Source of the DNA: an uncultured bacterium
GTDB lineage: Bacteria; Bacillota_I; Bacilli_A; RF39; UBA660
Direction: 5' to 3'
Assembly: GCA_905215145.1 (NCBI GenBank)
Contig: CAJMOW010000035.1
Coordinates: 1-10,524, forward strand
DNA length: 10,524 nucleotides
Shown here: piece after piece, positions 1 to 6,644 of the stretch
How positions within the stretch are numbered: the stretch's first letter is position 1
Layout of the letters: every line of letters starts with the position of its first letter
Translations under genes and position numbers: made by a program
The notes under the pieces: generated by a model
What the model was told of the DNA's origin: nothing
Database searches by the model: none
Seen by the model: only the letters and a program-made list of their open reading frames with translations

Positions 1-26
1 GATTATACCAAATTTTCAAAAATAAT

Positions 27-57
27 AGAAGTTGTAAATAGATGACTTCTTTTTATT
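27..57 (+). terminator. Intrinsic terminator of the gene upstream of the window
   Basis: AGAAGT (27-32) pairs with ACTTCT (45-50) around a 12-nt loop whose first bases can extend the stem by G-U pairs. A T-rich run follows directly and continues to the 0A boxes at 61. It would end a + strand transcript entering from before the window. All three + frames close within the first 45 bases, so any upstream gene contributes at most a few C-terminal codons here and cannot be identified. Confidence 0.7.
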
Positions 58-60
58 TTT

Positions 61-80
61 TTCGACAAAATTCGACAAAA
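61..80 (+). promoter_or_regulatory. Two perfect tandem 0A boxes (Spo0A-binding sites)
   Basis: The decamer TTCGACAAAA occurs twice in direct succession (61-70 and 71-80). Its reverse complement contains TTTGTCGAA, the consensus Spo0A box. The exact 10-bp period puts both sites on the same DNA face, the arrangement known to bind a Spo0A dimer head-to-tail. The boxes lie about 60-70 bp before the predicted spo0A transcription start, a position compatible with activation by bound Spo0A~P. Autoregulation is inferred; the site match and spacing are seen directly. Confidence 0.85.
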
Positions 81-81
81 C

Positions 82-99
82 TAGAGCATTTTTGCTCTA
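82..99. other. Short hairpin between the 0A boxes and the spo0A promoter
   Basis: TAGAGCA (82-88) and TGCTCTA (93-99) form a perfect 7-bp stem with a TTTT loop. On the + strand it is followed by an A-rich run, so it is not a canonical + strand terminator. On the - strand it is followed by a moderately T-rich stretch. Its 3' edge touches the likely -35 region of spo0A. It may be a protein-binding palindrome or a weak terminator for antisense transcription; the function is unknown. Confidence 0.5.
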
Positions 100-127
100 T
101 TAAAAATAAGTTTTAAAGTAGTATAAT
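100..127 (+). promoter_or_regulatory. Probable sigma-A-type promoter of spo0A
   Basis: A perfect -10 hexamer TATAAT lies at 122-127. The -35 is weak (TTAAAA at 100-105, 16-bp spacer), as expected if the upstream 0A boxes help recruit polymerase. Transcription would start near 134, giving a leader of about 26 nt with the ribosome binding site AGGAG (148-152) 7 nt before the ATG. No clear sigma-H pattern (AGGA and GAAT elements) was seen. Confidence 0.6.
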
Positions 128-159
128 AATTATGTTGTTATAAAGATAGGAGAAAAAAT

Positions 160-921
160 ATGATTAAATTATTAATGGTAGATGATAATGTTAATTTAGT
201 AAAAATGGTATCAGAGTATTTTAAAAATAAAGATAATATTTCACTTGAATTTGTCGCACATGATGGAAAAGAAGGTATAGAATTAATAGAAGAAAAGCAA
301 AATGAATTTGATGTATTATTGCTTGACTTAATAATGCCTAAAAAAGATGGTTTATATGTACTTGAAGAAATGAAAAAGAGAGGAATAAATAAAAATGTTA
401 TAGTAGAAACTAGTTATAATACACAAGAAGTTATAAAGCAAGTATCTGACTACAATGTTAATTATTTTATTTTGAAACCATTTGAATTAGATGACTTGGA
501 AAGTAGAATAATGGGTATTTCAAAAAGAAAAGATGATACAAAAACATTAGATTTTTATCACAATAATTTACAAGTATCAATAACAAAAATACTTCATGAA
601 CTTGGAATTCCATCTCATATAAAAGGTTATCAATATATTAGAGAAGGCGTAAGTATAATATTTGAAAGACCTGAAACGATAGGCGGTATAACTAAAGAAT
701 TATATTCAGAACTTGCAAGTAAATTTGATACAACAGTTTCTAGAGTAGAAAGAGCTATAAGACATGCAATAGAAGTAAGTTGGAATAGAGGTGACTGGGA
801 GCTAATGGAAGAAATCTTTGGACATAGTGTTGATATTGATAAAGCAAAACCAACTAATTCAGAATTTATTGTAACTGTAGCAGATAAATTAAGATTGGAA
901 CATTACAAAGTTAAAAATTAA
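160..921 (+). CDS. spo0A: Spo0A, sporulation transcription factor (response regulator)
   Basis: Cytoplasmic response regulator that, when phosphorylated by the sporulation phosphorelay or orphan kinases, binds 0A boxes and switches on sporulation or stationary-phase genes. At 253 residues it is slightly shorter than the B. subtilis protein (267), the difference lying in the interdomain linker. The receiver domain (about 1-120) has the acidic pair D8-D9, phospho-acceptor D56 in LLLDLIMP, T84, and K106 in FILKP. The DNA-binding domain (about 135-253) is strongly conserved, including the recognition-helix block [13 protein letters not shown] (from residue 194) and KAKPTNSEF followed by VADKLRLEH near the C-terminus. 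Start chosen for AGGAG 7 nt upstream and alignment with the family N-terminus. Two perfect 0A boxes lie just upstream, suggesting autoregulation. The gene stands alone between two terminators. In Bacillus and Clostridium spoIVB usually precedes spo0A; that neighbour is outside this window. Confidence 0.97.
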   Translation: MIKLLMVDDNVNLVKMVSEYFKNKDNISLEFVAHDGKEGIELIEEKQNEFDVLLLDLIMPKKDGLYVLEEMKKRGINKNVIVETSYNTQEVIKQVSDYNVNYFILKPFELDDLESRIMGISKRKDDTKTLDFYHNNLQVSITKILHELGIPSHIKGYQYIREGVSIIFERPETIGGITKELYSELASKFDTTVSRVERAIRHAIEVSWNRGDWELMEEIFGHSVDIDKAKPTNSEFIVTVADKLRLEHYKVKN

Positions 922-952
922 CACATTTGTACGTCAAAGTTTGTGTTTTTTT
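920..952 (+). terminator. Terminator of spo0A, overlapping its stop codon
   Basis: AACACA (920-925) pairs with TGTGTT (942-947). The stem can continue through TTTG (926-929) with CAAA (935-938), leaving a 3-nt bulge and a 5-nt loop. A run of eight T's ends at 953. The last two bases of the spo0A stop codon (919-921) are part of the stem. Confidence 0.8.
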
Positions 953-981
953 TAATTTAAGGTATTAAAAATTAAAATACA

Positions 982-990
982 TGTTAAAAT
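982..990 (+). promoter_or_regulatory. Possible extended -10 promoter of gpmI
   Basis: TGT followed by TAAAAT (985-990) resembles an extended -10 element. No convincing -35 is visible. Transcription would start near 997, so the GGTGAT Shine-Dalgarno (997-1002) would sit at the very 5' end of a leader of about 10 nt. The call rests on the AT-rich -10 alone and could be chance. Confidence 0.4.
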
Positions 991-1006
991 ATATATGGTG
1001 ATTAAA

Positions 1007-2509
1007 ATGAAACCTTTTGTACTTTGTATATTAGATGGTGTTGGAATAAGAAAAGAAAAAAATGGAAACGCAGTAAAACTAGCTAATACTCCAACTTTAA
1101 ATTATTTATTAGAAAATTATCCTAATAGTAAATTAGAAGCAAGTGGAACATTTGTTGGACTACCTGCTGGTCAAATGGGAAATAGTGAAGTTGGTCATTT
1201 AAATATAGGCGCTGGTAGAGTTGTGTATCAACCATTACAATTTATAACAAAAAATATAGAAGATAAGACTTTCTTTGAAAATAAAGAATTTTTAGAAGTA
1301 ATAAATCATTCTAAAAAAAATAATTCAAAACTTCATATTTGCGGATTATTAAGTGATGGTGGAATACATTCTCATATTTCTCATTTATTCGCACTTTTAG
1401 AATTGTGTAAAAAAGAAAATGTAAAAAAACTTTATCTGCACTTATTCACAGATGGTAGAGATACTTTACCAAGATGTGCTGAAGAGTTTTTTATTCAATT
1501 AAATAAAAAAATAGAAGAATTAAACATTGGTGTAATATCGACTATATCAGGTAGATACTATGCAATGGATAGAGATAATAATTTTGATAGAATAAAAAAA
1601 ACTTATGATGCAATGGTGTTTGGTGAAGGCAAAAAATATTCGAATTATAAAGAATTATTAGATGATAATTATAAAAATGATATAAATGATGAATTTATAA
1701 TACCTGGTGTAATAGATGAAAGAGGTGTAGTATCTTCAGGCGATTCTATCATAGTATTTAATTATAGACCAGATAGATTAAGAGAACTTTTTATGACATT
1801 GACTAATGATAGTTTCGATAAATTTGAAACAAAAAAATTAGAAGATATCAAATTAGTAACAATGATGCCTGTAAGTAATGATGTAAAATGTACTAATGCG
1901 TACAATTTACCTATATTAAAAAACACATTAGGTGAATATGTAAGTAATCTAGGAATAAAACAACTAAGAATTGCGGAAACAGAAAAATTTGCCCATGTTA
2001 CTTATTTCTTTGATGGCGGAGAAGAAAAAAAATTAAAAAATTGTACTCAATTATTAATACCTTCTCCAAAGGTTGCTACATATGATATGAAACCAGAAAT
2101 GAGTGCATATGAAATAACAGATAATTTAATCAAAGAATTACCAAATTATGATTTAGTTATTTTAAATTATGCAAACGGGGATATGGTAGGTCATACTGGT
2201 GATTTAACAGCATCAATAAAAGCAGTTGAAACATTAGATAATTGTTTAGATAAGCTATATAAAAAAATCAAAGAATTAAATGGAAATTTATTAATAATTG
2301 CTGATCATGGTAATTGTGAATATATGGAAGATGAAAAAGGAAATAAAATTACAAGTCATACAACATCTTTGGTACCTTGTATTTTATGTAATAAAGATTA
2401 CAAAATAAAAGATGGTGCTTTATGTGATGTTGCTCCTACAATATTAAAAATAATGAATATAGAAATTCCAAAAGAAATGACAGGAAAAGTTTTAGTTGAG
2501 AAGATATAA
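1007..2509 (+). CDS. gpmI: 2,3-bisphosphoglycerate-independent phosphoglycerate mutase
   Basis: Interconverts 3- and 2-phosphoglycerate in the cytoplasm (lower glycolysis and gluconeogenesis) with two Mn2+ ions and a phosphoserine intermediate. An upstream in-frame ATG exists at 995, but GGTGAT (997-1002) is a good Shine-Dalgarno 4 nt before ATG 1007, and starting there gives MKPFVLCILDG, the usual family N-terminus, and 500 residues (typical 500-515). With this numbering the metal and catalytic residues are all visible: D10 in ILDG, S60 in GNSEVGH, D392 and H396 in GDMVGH, D433 and H434 in ADHGN, and H451 in TSHTT. Other landmarks are GLLSDGGIHSH, TDGRDTLP, SGRYYAMDRD, NYRPDR, RIAETEKFAHVTYFF and SPKVATYDMKPEMSAYE. 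It has its own terminator and appears monocistronic. It is unlinked here to gap, pgk or eno, while a pyruvate-kinase family gene follows under a separate promoter. Confidence 0.97.
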   Translation: MKPFVLCILDGVGIRKEKNGNAVKLANTPTLNYLLENYPNSKLEASGTFVGLPAGQMGNSEVGHLNIGAGRVVYQPLQFITKNIEDKTFFENKEFLEVINHSKKNNSKLHICGLLSDGGIHSHISHLFALLELCKKENVKKLYLHLFTDGRDTLPRCAEEFFIQLNKKIEELNIGVISTISGRYYAMDRDNNFDRIKKTYDAMVFGEGKKYSNYKELLDDNYKNDINDEFIIPGVIDERGVVSSGDSIIVFNYRPDRLRELFMTLTNDSFDKFETKKLEDIKLVTMMPVSNDVKCTNAYNLPILKNTLGEYVSNLGIKQLRIAETEKFAHVTYFFDGGEEKKLKNCTQLLIPSPKVATYDMKPEMSAYEITDNLIKELPNYDLVILNYANGDMVGHTGDLTASIKAVETLDNCLDKLYKKIKELNGNLLIIADHGNCEYMEDEKGNKITSHTTSLVPCILCNKDYKIKDGALCDVAPTILKIMNIEIPKEMTGKVLVEKI

Positions 2510-2523
2510 TATCTTCTTTTTTT
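2499..2523 (+). terminator. gpmI terminator with the stop codon as its loop
   Basis: AGAAGATA (2499-2506) pairs perfectly with TATCTTCT (2510-2517), and the three-base loop is exactly the gpmI stop codon TAA (2507-2509). Seven T's follow. The last gpmI codons therefore form the 5' arm of the hairpin. Confidence 0.85.
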
Positions 2524-2554
2524 ATTAAAAAATATATTTTTTATATTGTATTTA

Positions 2555-2563
2555 TGATATAAT
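2555..2563 (+). promoter_or_regulatory. Extended -10 promoter of the pyk-GH31 operon
   Basis: TGA-TATAAT (2555-2563) is a consensus extended -10. The -35 region 17 bp upstream (TATTTT at 2535-2540) is poor, which an extended -10 can tolerate. Predicted start is near 2570, only about 18 nt before the ATG. The ribosome binding site AGGGGAAGG (2574-2582) ends 5 nt before the ATG. Confidence 0.65.
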
Positions 2564-2587
2564 ATCTAAGAATAGGGGAAGGATAGT

Positions 2588-4003
2588 ATGGGAAAAACAA
2601 AAATTATTGCTACTGTAGGTCCATCTACAAACTCAAAGCAAAAACTGAAAGAATTAATTTTAAAAGGTTGCGATGCAATTAGAATCAATATGAGACAATG
2701 TGATTACACATTTTGTGATTTAGTTTTTCAAATGGTTGATGAATTAAATAAAGAATTAAATACATATGTTTCAATTATTCTAGATACAAATGGCCCAGAT
2801 TTAAGAATAGGACTTATTAATGAGGATAAAACATTTCTAAAACAAGATACTGTTATTAGAATATACAAAGAAGATGTTCTTGGAGATGAAACAAAGTTTT
2901 CTGTTAATTATGAAGATTTTGTCAATGATGTAAAAATAGGAAATACTATTTCAATAAATGATGGGGCAGTTGAATTAGTAACTGAAGAAAAATGTGAAAG
3001 CTATTTAAAATGTAGAGTTGTAAAAGAAGGTTTTATTAGTTCTAAAAGTGATGTTCACGTAGTTGGTATAAAATTAAATATTCCTTTTTTAAGTGAAAAA
3101 GATAAAGAAGATATTTTATATGCGCATAGAAAAAATGCTGATTTTTTAGCTGTTTCTTTTGTATCATCATCTGAGGATATATTAGAAATTAATGATATGT
3201 TAATTGAACTTGGCAATGATCATATGGAAATAATTGCAAAAATAGAAAAAGAAAGTGCTGTAGATGAAATAGATGAAATTATAAAAGTAAGTGATGGAAT
3301 TATGATCGCAAGATCTGATCTTGGTGTAGAAGTACCTATGGAAAGAATTCCTGGAATACAAAAATCTATAGTAAGTAAATGTCATATGGCTGGAAAAATA
3401 AGTATAGTAGCAGCTGAATTAATATCAACAATGGAAGAAAATATGAGACCAACAAAAGCAGAAGTATCAGATATAGCAAACGCTGTTTTAGATGGTGCAG
3501 ATGCGGTTATGTTGTCTGGTGAAACTACAATAGGAAAATATCCAGTAGAAACTTTAGAAATTGTTGAAAGAGTAATTTCATCAGCTGAGGAAGATATAGA
3601 TTATTTGGGATTACTTGATAAAGCAGCTCGTACAGAAAAACAAGATATAACAGGTGAAATATCATATAGTGTAGCTATGCTTTCTTGTAGATTAAAATGT
3701 AGTGCAATAGTTTGTCCTACAATAAGTGGATATACAGCAAGAAAAATGAGTAGGTTTAGACCTAATTGTCCAATACTTGCTATTAGTAATGATCCAAATA
3801 CAGTAAAATCATTATCCCTTAATTTTGGAATTTTACCTGTATTAGTAGATGAATTTAAGAATTTAGATTCAATGTTAAATAAATCAATTAAACTTGCAAC
3901 TGAAAAATTTAATTTAGAACCAAAAGATAAACTTATAATAACAGGAGGTTATCCATTTAGGGAGGTTAAACATACAAATTTTATAAAAATAGAAGAAATA
4001 TAA
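2588..4003 (+). CDS. pyk: Pyruvate kinase family protein with altered active site
   Basis: Pyruvate kinase transfers phosphate from phosphoenolpyruvate to ADP at the end of glycolysis. At 471 residues it has the normal A, B and C domains and lacks the extra C-terminal PEP-utiliser domain of Bacillus enzymes. Conserved: TKIIATVGPS (4-13), R32, N34, the metal/K+ ligand pair D66-T67, R73, catalytic lysine K218 with E220 (AKIE), D244, RPTKAE from 287, MLSGET from 308, SGYTARKMSRFRP (C domain) and the C-terminal TNFIKI. Unusual: the family block NFSHG reads NMRQC (34-38), so the K+-ligand Ser and nucleotide-site His are Arg and Gln. DTKGPE reads DTNGPD. ARGDLG reads ARSDLG. The TATQM block carrying the proposed proton-donor Thr reads VAAEL, with A276 at that Thr. 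The fold is certain; catalytic activity is doubtful, and it may be a second, divergent paralogue. Its strong ribosome binding site and coupling to a downstream GH31 gene suggest the two are co-expressed. Confidence 0.88.
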   Translation: MGKTKIIATVGPSTNSKQKLKELILKGCDAIRINMRQCDYTFCDLVFQMVDELNKELNTYVSIILDTNGPDLRIGLINEDKTFLKQDTVIRIYKEDVLGDETKFSVNYEDFVNDVKIGNTISINDGAVELVTEEKCESYLKCRVVKEGFISSKSDVHVVGIKLNIPFLSEKDKEDILYAHRKNADFLAVSFVSSSEDILEINDMLIELGNDHMEIIAKIEKESAVDEIDEIIKVSDGIMIARSDLGVEVPMERIPGIQKSIVSKCHMAGKISIVAAELISTMEENMRPTKAEVSDIANAVLDGADAVMLSGETTIGKYPVETLEIVERVISSAEEDIDYLGLLDKAARTEKQDITGEISYSVAMLSCRLKCSAIVCPTISGYTARKMSRFRPNCPILAISNDPNTVKSLSLNFGILPVLVDEFKNLDSMLNKSIKLATEKFNLEPKDKLIITGGYPFREVKHTNFIKIEEI

Positions 4004-4013
4004 GGGTGATAAA

Positions 4014-6410
4014 ATGTATAAGATAGGAGAACAATTTAAACTTAATATTAATTCTAAAGCTAAAGATGAAAACATTATAAAAGGTCAAAAATTTAGAATT
4101 ACAATATTATCAGAATTATTAATAAGATTTGAATATAATGAAAATGGCATTTTTGAGGATAGAGCAACAGAAATGGTAATCAATAGAAATTTGGATAAAG
4201 TTAATTTTGAAAAAGTTACTATGGATAACACTATATATATATCAACACGCTATTTTAAACTTGTTTATAAATTAGAAAGCCCTTTCACTTCAAATAAAAT
4301 GTTTTCAAATTCAATGTTAAAAGTTGATATTTTAGGTACAAATAAAACATGGTTTTTTGGAATGCCTGAAATTAGAAACTATGGTTCTCCTACTACTGAA
4401 CTGGTATCTGAAAATGGCAAATTAAAAAAAAGTTTATATTCTTTAGATGGATTTACAACAATAGATGATTCAAAATCAAATGTTTATGATGATGAAGGTG
4501 TATTAATACCAAGAGAGCAACAAGAAATAGATTTATATTTGTTTGCTTACGGAAAAGATTTTTCTTCTTGCCTTGTTGATTATTATAAATTGACGGGATT
4601 CCCAAATCTAATACCACGATATGCACTTGGTAATTGGTGGTATAGAAATTATGGATATAATGATACTGAATTAAGAAAACTAATAAATAAATTTTATGAT
4701 AACGAAATTCCACTTTCAATAGTTGTTCTTAATAAAGATTGGCATTTAAATCCAAATAAAGATATTAATTCTGGTTTTACAGCTGATAAAACAAAATTTG
4801 AAAATTTTAAATCAACAATAAATTATCTACATTCAATGGGAATTAGAATGGGTTTAAGTATAAATCCATTTAATGGATTTTATCCAATAGAAGAAAATTA
4901 TGAAGAATTAAAAAAATATTTACCAGAAGATAAAAATGGTAAAATACCTTTTGATGTTTTAAACCCAAGGTTTTTAGATGTTTATTTGAAATTAATAATT
5001 CATAAATTAGATAGTTATGGTGTAGATTTTTATTGGCTAGATTATTTTGACAAGAAAAATTTAAAAGTTTTAAATACATTAAAACATTACCAATTTTATG
5101 ATATGATGCGAGATTATAGAAGAAGACCACTTTTACTTGCTCCAAACACTTTAGTTGCATCACATAGATATCCTGTTTTATATTCAGGAAAAACAAAAGT
5201 TAGTTGGAATACATTAAAAGCTATTGCTTTTCATAATATAAATTCTACAAATGTTGGTATTTCTTGGTGGAGTCATGACATAGGTGGGTATTATGAAGGA
5301 ATAGAAGATAATGAACTTTACATTAGATATGTTCAGTTAGGTACTTTTAGCCCAATATTAAAATTTGGGGCCGATTCAAGTAAATATTATAAAAGAGAGC
5401 CTTGGCGTTGGGGGATAAAAGCTTATCAAATCACTAAAGATTATTTACAACTTCGTCATAAATTAATCCCATATTTATATAGTGAAGCTTATTCAAATTC
5501 GAAATTTGGAATTCCTTTAATAACTCCTTTATACTATAGTACTCCAAATATGTATGATGATCCGTTATATAAAACAGAGTATTATTTTGGTAGTCAATTA
5601 TTTATATCACCAATTACAACATCAAAAGATTATATAATGAATAGAGTTATTCATAAGTTCTTTATTCCACATGGAATTTGGTATGATTTTGTAACTGGTA
5701 AAAAATTTGTTGGAAATAAAAAATATGTTTCATTTTTTAAAGATAATGATTATCCTGTTTTCGCAAGACAGGGGGCAATTATTCCACTTGGAACTAACAA
5801 AAACATTAATGATACAAACCCACCAACAGATATGGAAATACATATATTCCCTGGAAAATCAAATACATATAAACTTTATGAAGATGATGGTGTAAGTAAT
5901 TTATATAAAAAAGATTATTATTTAATGACTATGATTGATTATAATTATATGCCAAACAACTATACACTTATTATTCGTGCTTTAGAAGGAAAAAGTGGAA
6001 TAATTCCTGAATTTAGAAATTATAAAATTAGATTTAGAAATACTAAAAAAGCAGATGATGTTATAGTATATTTAGATAAAGATAAAATTAATTATAATTC
6101 ATATACTGAAAATGATGATTTTATAGTTGAAATAAAAAATGTTGTAACAATTGGTAAACAATTAACTATTAATTGTAAAGGAAAAGATATAGAGGCAGAT
6201 CCTATAAGAATAATGAACGACGATATTGAGGATATTGTTTCAGATTTACCAATAGAAACAATAAAAAAGGATAAAATAGATGAAATTTTATTTGGAAATT
6301 TAACGATAAAGAAAAAAAGAATTGCTATTAGAAAACTATCACATATTGGAATAGATAGAAAATTTATACAATTATTCTTGAAATTGCTTGAATATGTTGA
6401 ACAAATATAA
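4014..6410 (+). CDS. Glycoside hydrolase family 31 (alpha-glucosidase-like), atypical catalytic site
   Basis: Family 31 enzymes are mostly retaining alpha-glucosidases or alpha-xylosidases. No signal peptide is seen, so it is probably cytoplasmic. Length 798. The N-terminal beta-sandwich covers about 1-190. The (beta/alpha)8 barrel starts near PRYALGNWWYRNYGY (201-215). The usual nucleophile Asp is D343 in YWLDYF. WWSHDIGGYYEG (418-429), QLGTFSPI (441-448) and REPWRWG (461-467) are typical. C-terminal beta domains cover about 540-725, and about 70 residues of charged helical extension follow. Odd: in relatives the acid/base Asp sits in an SGDT motif after HRYP; here the motif is SGKT, with Lys393. 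The conserved Arg before that block (SR in relatives) is replaced within LLLAPNTLVASHRYP, the barrel Asp of IDMDWH reads LNKDWH, and LHSS reads FGADS. It may be inactive or altered in mechanism. GGTGAT lies 3 nt before the ATG and 1 nt after the pyk stop, so pyk and this gene form one operon. Confidence 0.88.
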   Translation: MYKIGEQFKLNINSKAKDENIIKGQKFRITILSELLIRFEYNENGIFEDRATEMVINRNLDKVNFEKVTMDNTIYISTRYFKLVYKLESPFTSNKMFSNSMLKVDILGTNKTWFFGMPEIRNYGSPTTELVSENGKLKKSLYSLDGFTTIDDSKSNVYDDEGVLIPREQQEIDLYLFAYGKDFSSCLVDYYKLTGFPNLIPRYALGNWWYRNYGYNDTELRKLINKFYDNEIPLSIVVLNKDWHLNPNKDINSGFTADKTKFENFKSTINYLHSMGIRMGLSINPFNGFYPIEENYEELKKYLPEDKNGKIPFDVLNPRFLDVYLKLIIHKLDSYGVDFYWLDYFDKKNLKVLNTLKHYQFYDMMRDYRRRPLLLAPNTLVASHRYPVLYSGKTKVSWNTLKAIAFHNINSTNVGISWWSHDIGGYYEGIEDNELYIRYVQLGTFSPILKFGADSSKYYKREPWRWGIKAYQITKDYLQLRHKLIPYLYSEAYSNSKFGIPLITPLYYSTPNMYDDPLYKTEYYFGSQLFISPITTSKDYIMNRVIHKFFIPHGIWYDFVTGKKFVGNKKYVSFFKDNDYPVFARQGAIIPLGTNKNINDTNPPTDMEIHIFPGKSNTYKLYEDDGVSNLYKKDYYLMTMIDYNYMPNNYTLIIRALEGKSGIIPEFRNYKIRFRNTKKADDVIVYLDKDKINYNSYTENDDFIVEIKNVVTIGKQLTINCKGKDIEADPIRIMNDDIEDIVSDLPIETIKKDKIDEILFGNLTIKKKRIAIRKLSHIGIDRKFIQLFLKLLEYVEQI

Positions 6411-6416
6411 TATAAT
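6388..6416 (+). promoter_or_regulatory. Promoter of the T-box/leuS operon, inside the GH31 3' end
   Basis: TTGAAT (6388-6393), a 17-bp spacer and a perfect TATAAT (6411-6416) form a good sigma-A promoter. The -35 and spacer lie within the last GH31 codons and the -10 just after its stop. Start would be near 6423, just before T-box stem I. A second overlapping TATAAT (6406-6411) pairs with TTGCTT (6384-6389, 16-bp spacer). Confidence 0.7.
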
Positions 6417-6436
6417 GTATTTAGTTTTCAAAAATG

Positions 6437-6633
6437 TTGATAAAAGAGTAGTAGTATAATTTCTTTTCATAGAGAAAAAGTGGCTGGTGAAAACTTTAAA
6501 AGAAATTATGTGAACTTGCTTTTGGAGTTGCTTAAATAGCCGCATATTTGCGTTAAAAAATAAAGAGCATAAAATATTATGAATTAAGGTGGTACCGCGC
6601 TATAAGCGTCCTTAAATTTATAATATTTTTTTT
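6437..6633 (+). ncRNA. Leucine-specific T-box riboswitch leader
   Basis: T-box leaders bind a specific uncharged tRNA and then let transcription proceed. Stem I is visible: a lower helix AAAAG/CTTTT (6442-6446 with 6519-6523), an internal loop with the specifier, then a perfect 12-bp helix (6456-6467 with 6498-6509) and a short top helix AAAGT/ACTTT around the conserved GGTGA element. The specifier in GTGAA-CTT-GC is CTT (6515-6517), a Leu codon, matching leuS downstream. The usual TTTGGAG follows stem I. A small hairpin CGCA-TATT-TGCG (6541-6552) is the likely stem III. The T-box proper, AAGGTGGTACCGCG (6586-6599), carries the TGGT bulge that pairs with the tRNA NCCA end; its last T fits the A discriminator of tRNA-Leu. 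It governs the small membrane-protein gene and leuS. Confidence 0.95.
6571..6633 (+). terminator. Conditional terminator of the T-box leader
   Basis: AAAATATTAT (6571-6580) pairs with ATAATATTTT (6620-6629), TAAGG (6585-6589) with CCTTA (6610-6614), and CGC (6596-6599 region) with GCG (6606-6608), followed by T's to 6633. It includes the T-box sequence, so antiterminator and terminator are mutually exclusive. As there is no other terminator after the GH31 gene, this element probably also ends the pyk-GH31 transcript. Confidence 0.85.
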
Positions 6634-6644
6634 GGAGGTGTTTT

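Noticed and set aside
1..45. C-terminus of an upstream gene such as spoIVB
   Set aside because: Each + frame gives only 7-14 residues before a stop and none matches a recognisable protein end.
251..261. A further 0A-like box (TTTGTCGCA) inside spo0A
   Set aside because: It has a mismatch in the core consensus, lies within conserved receiver-domain coding sequence and has no nearby promoter.
3200..3385. Minus-strand ORFs at 3200-3385, 4453-4719, 4870-5196, 8010-8216, 8809-9006 and 9309-9590
   Set aside because: All lie opposite well-conserved + strand genes, have no ribosome binding site or family resemblance, and their Tyr/Phe/Ile/His-rich composition is that of antisense to AT-rich coding sequence.
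5707..5895. A 62-residue + strand ORF inside the GH31 gene
   Set aside because: It is an alternative frame of conserved GH31 sequence with no recognisable protein features.
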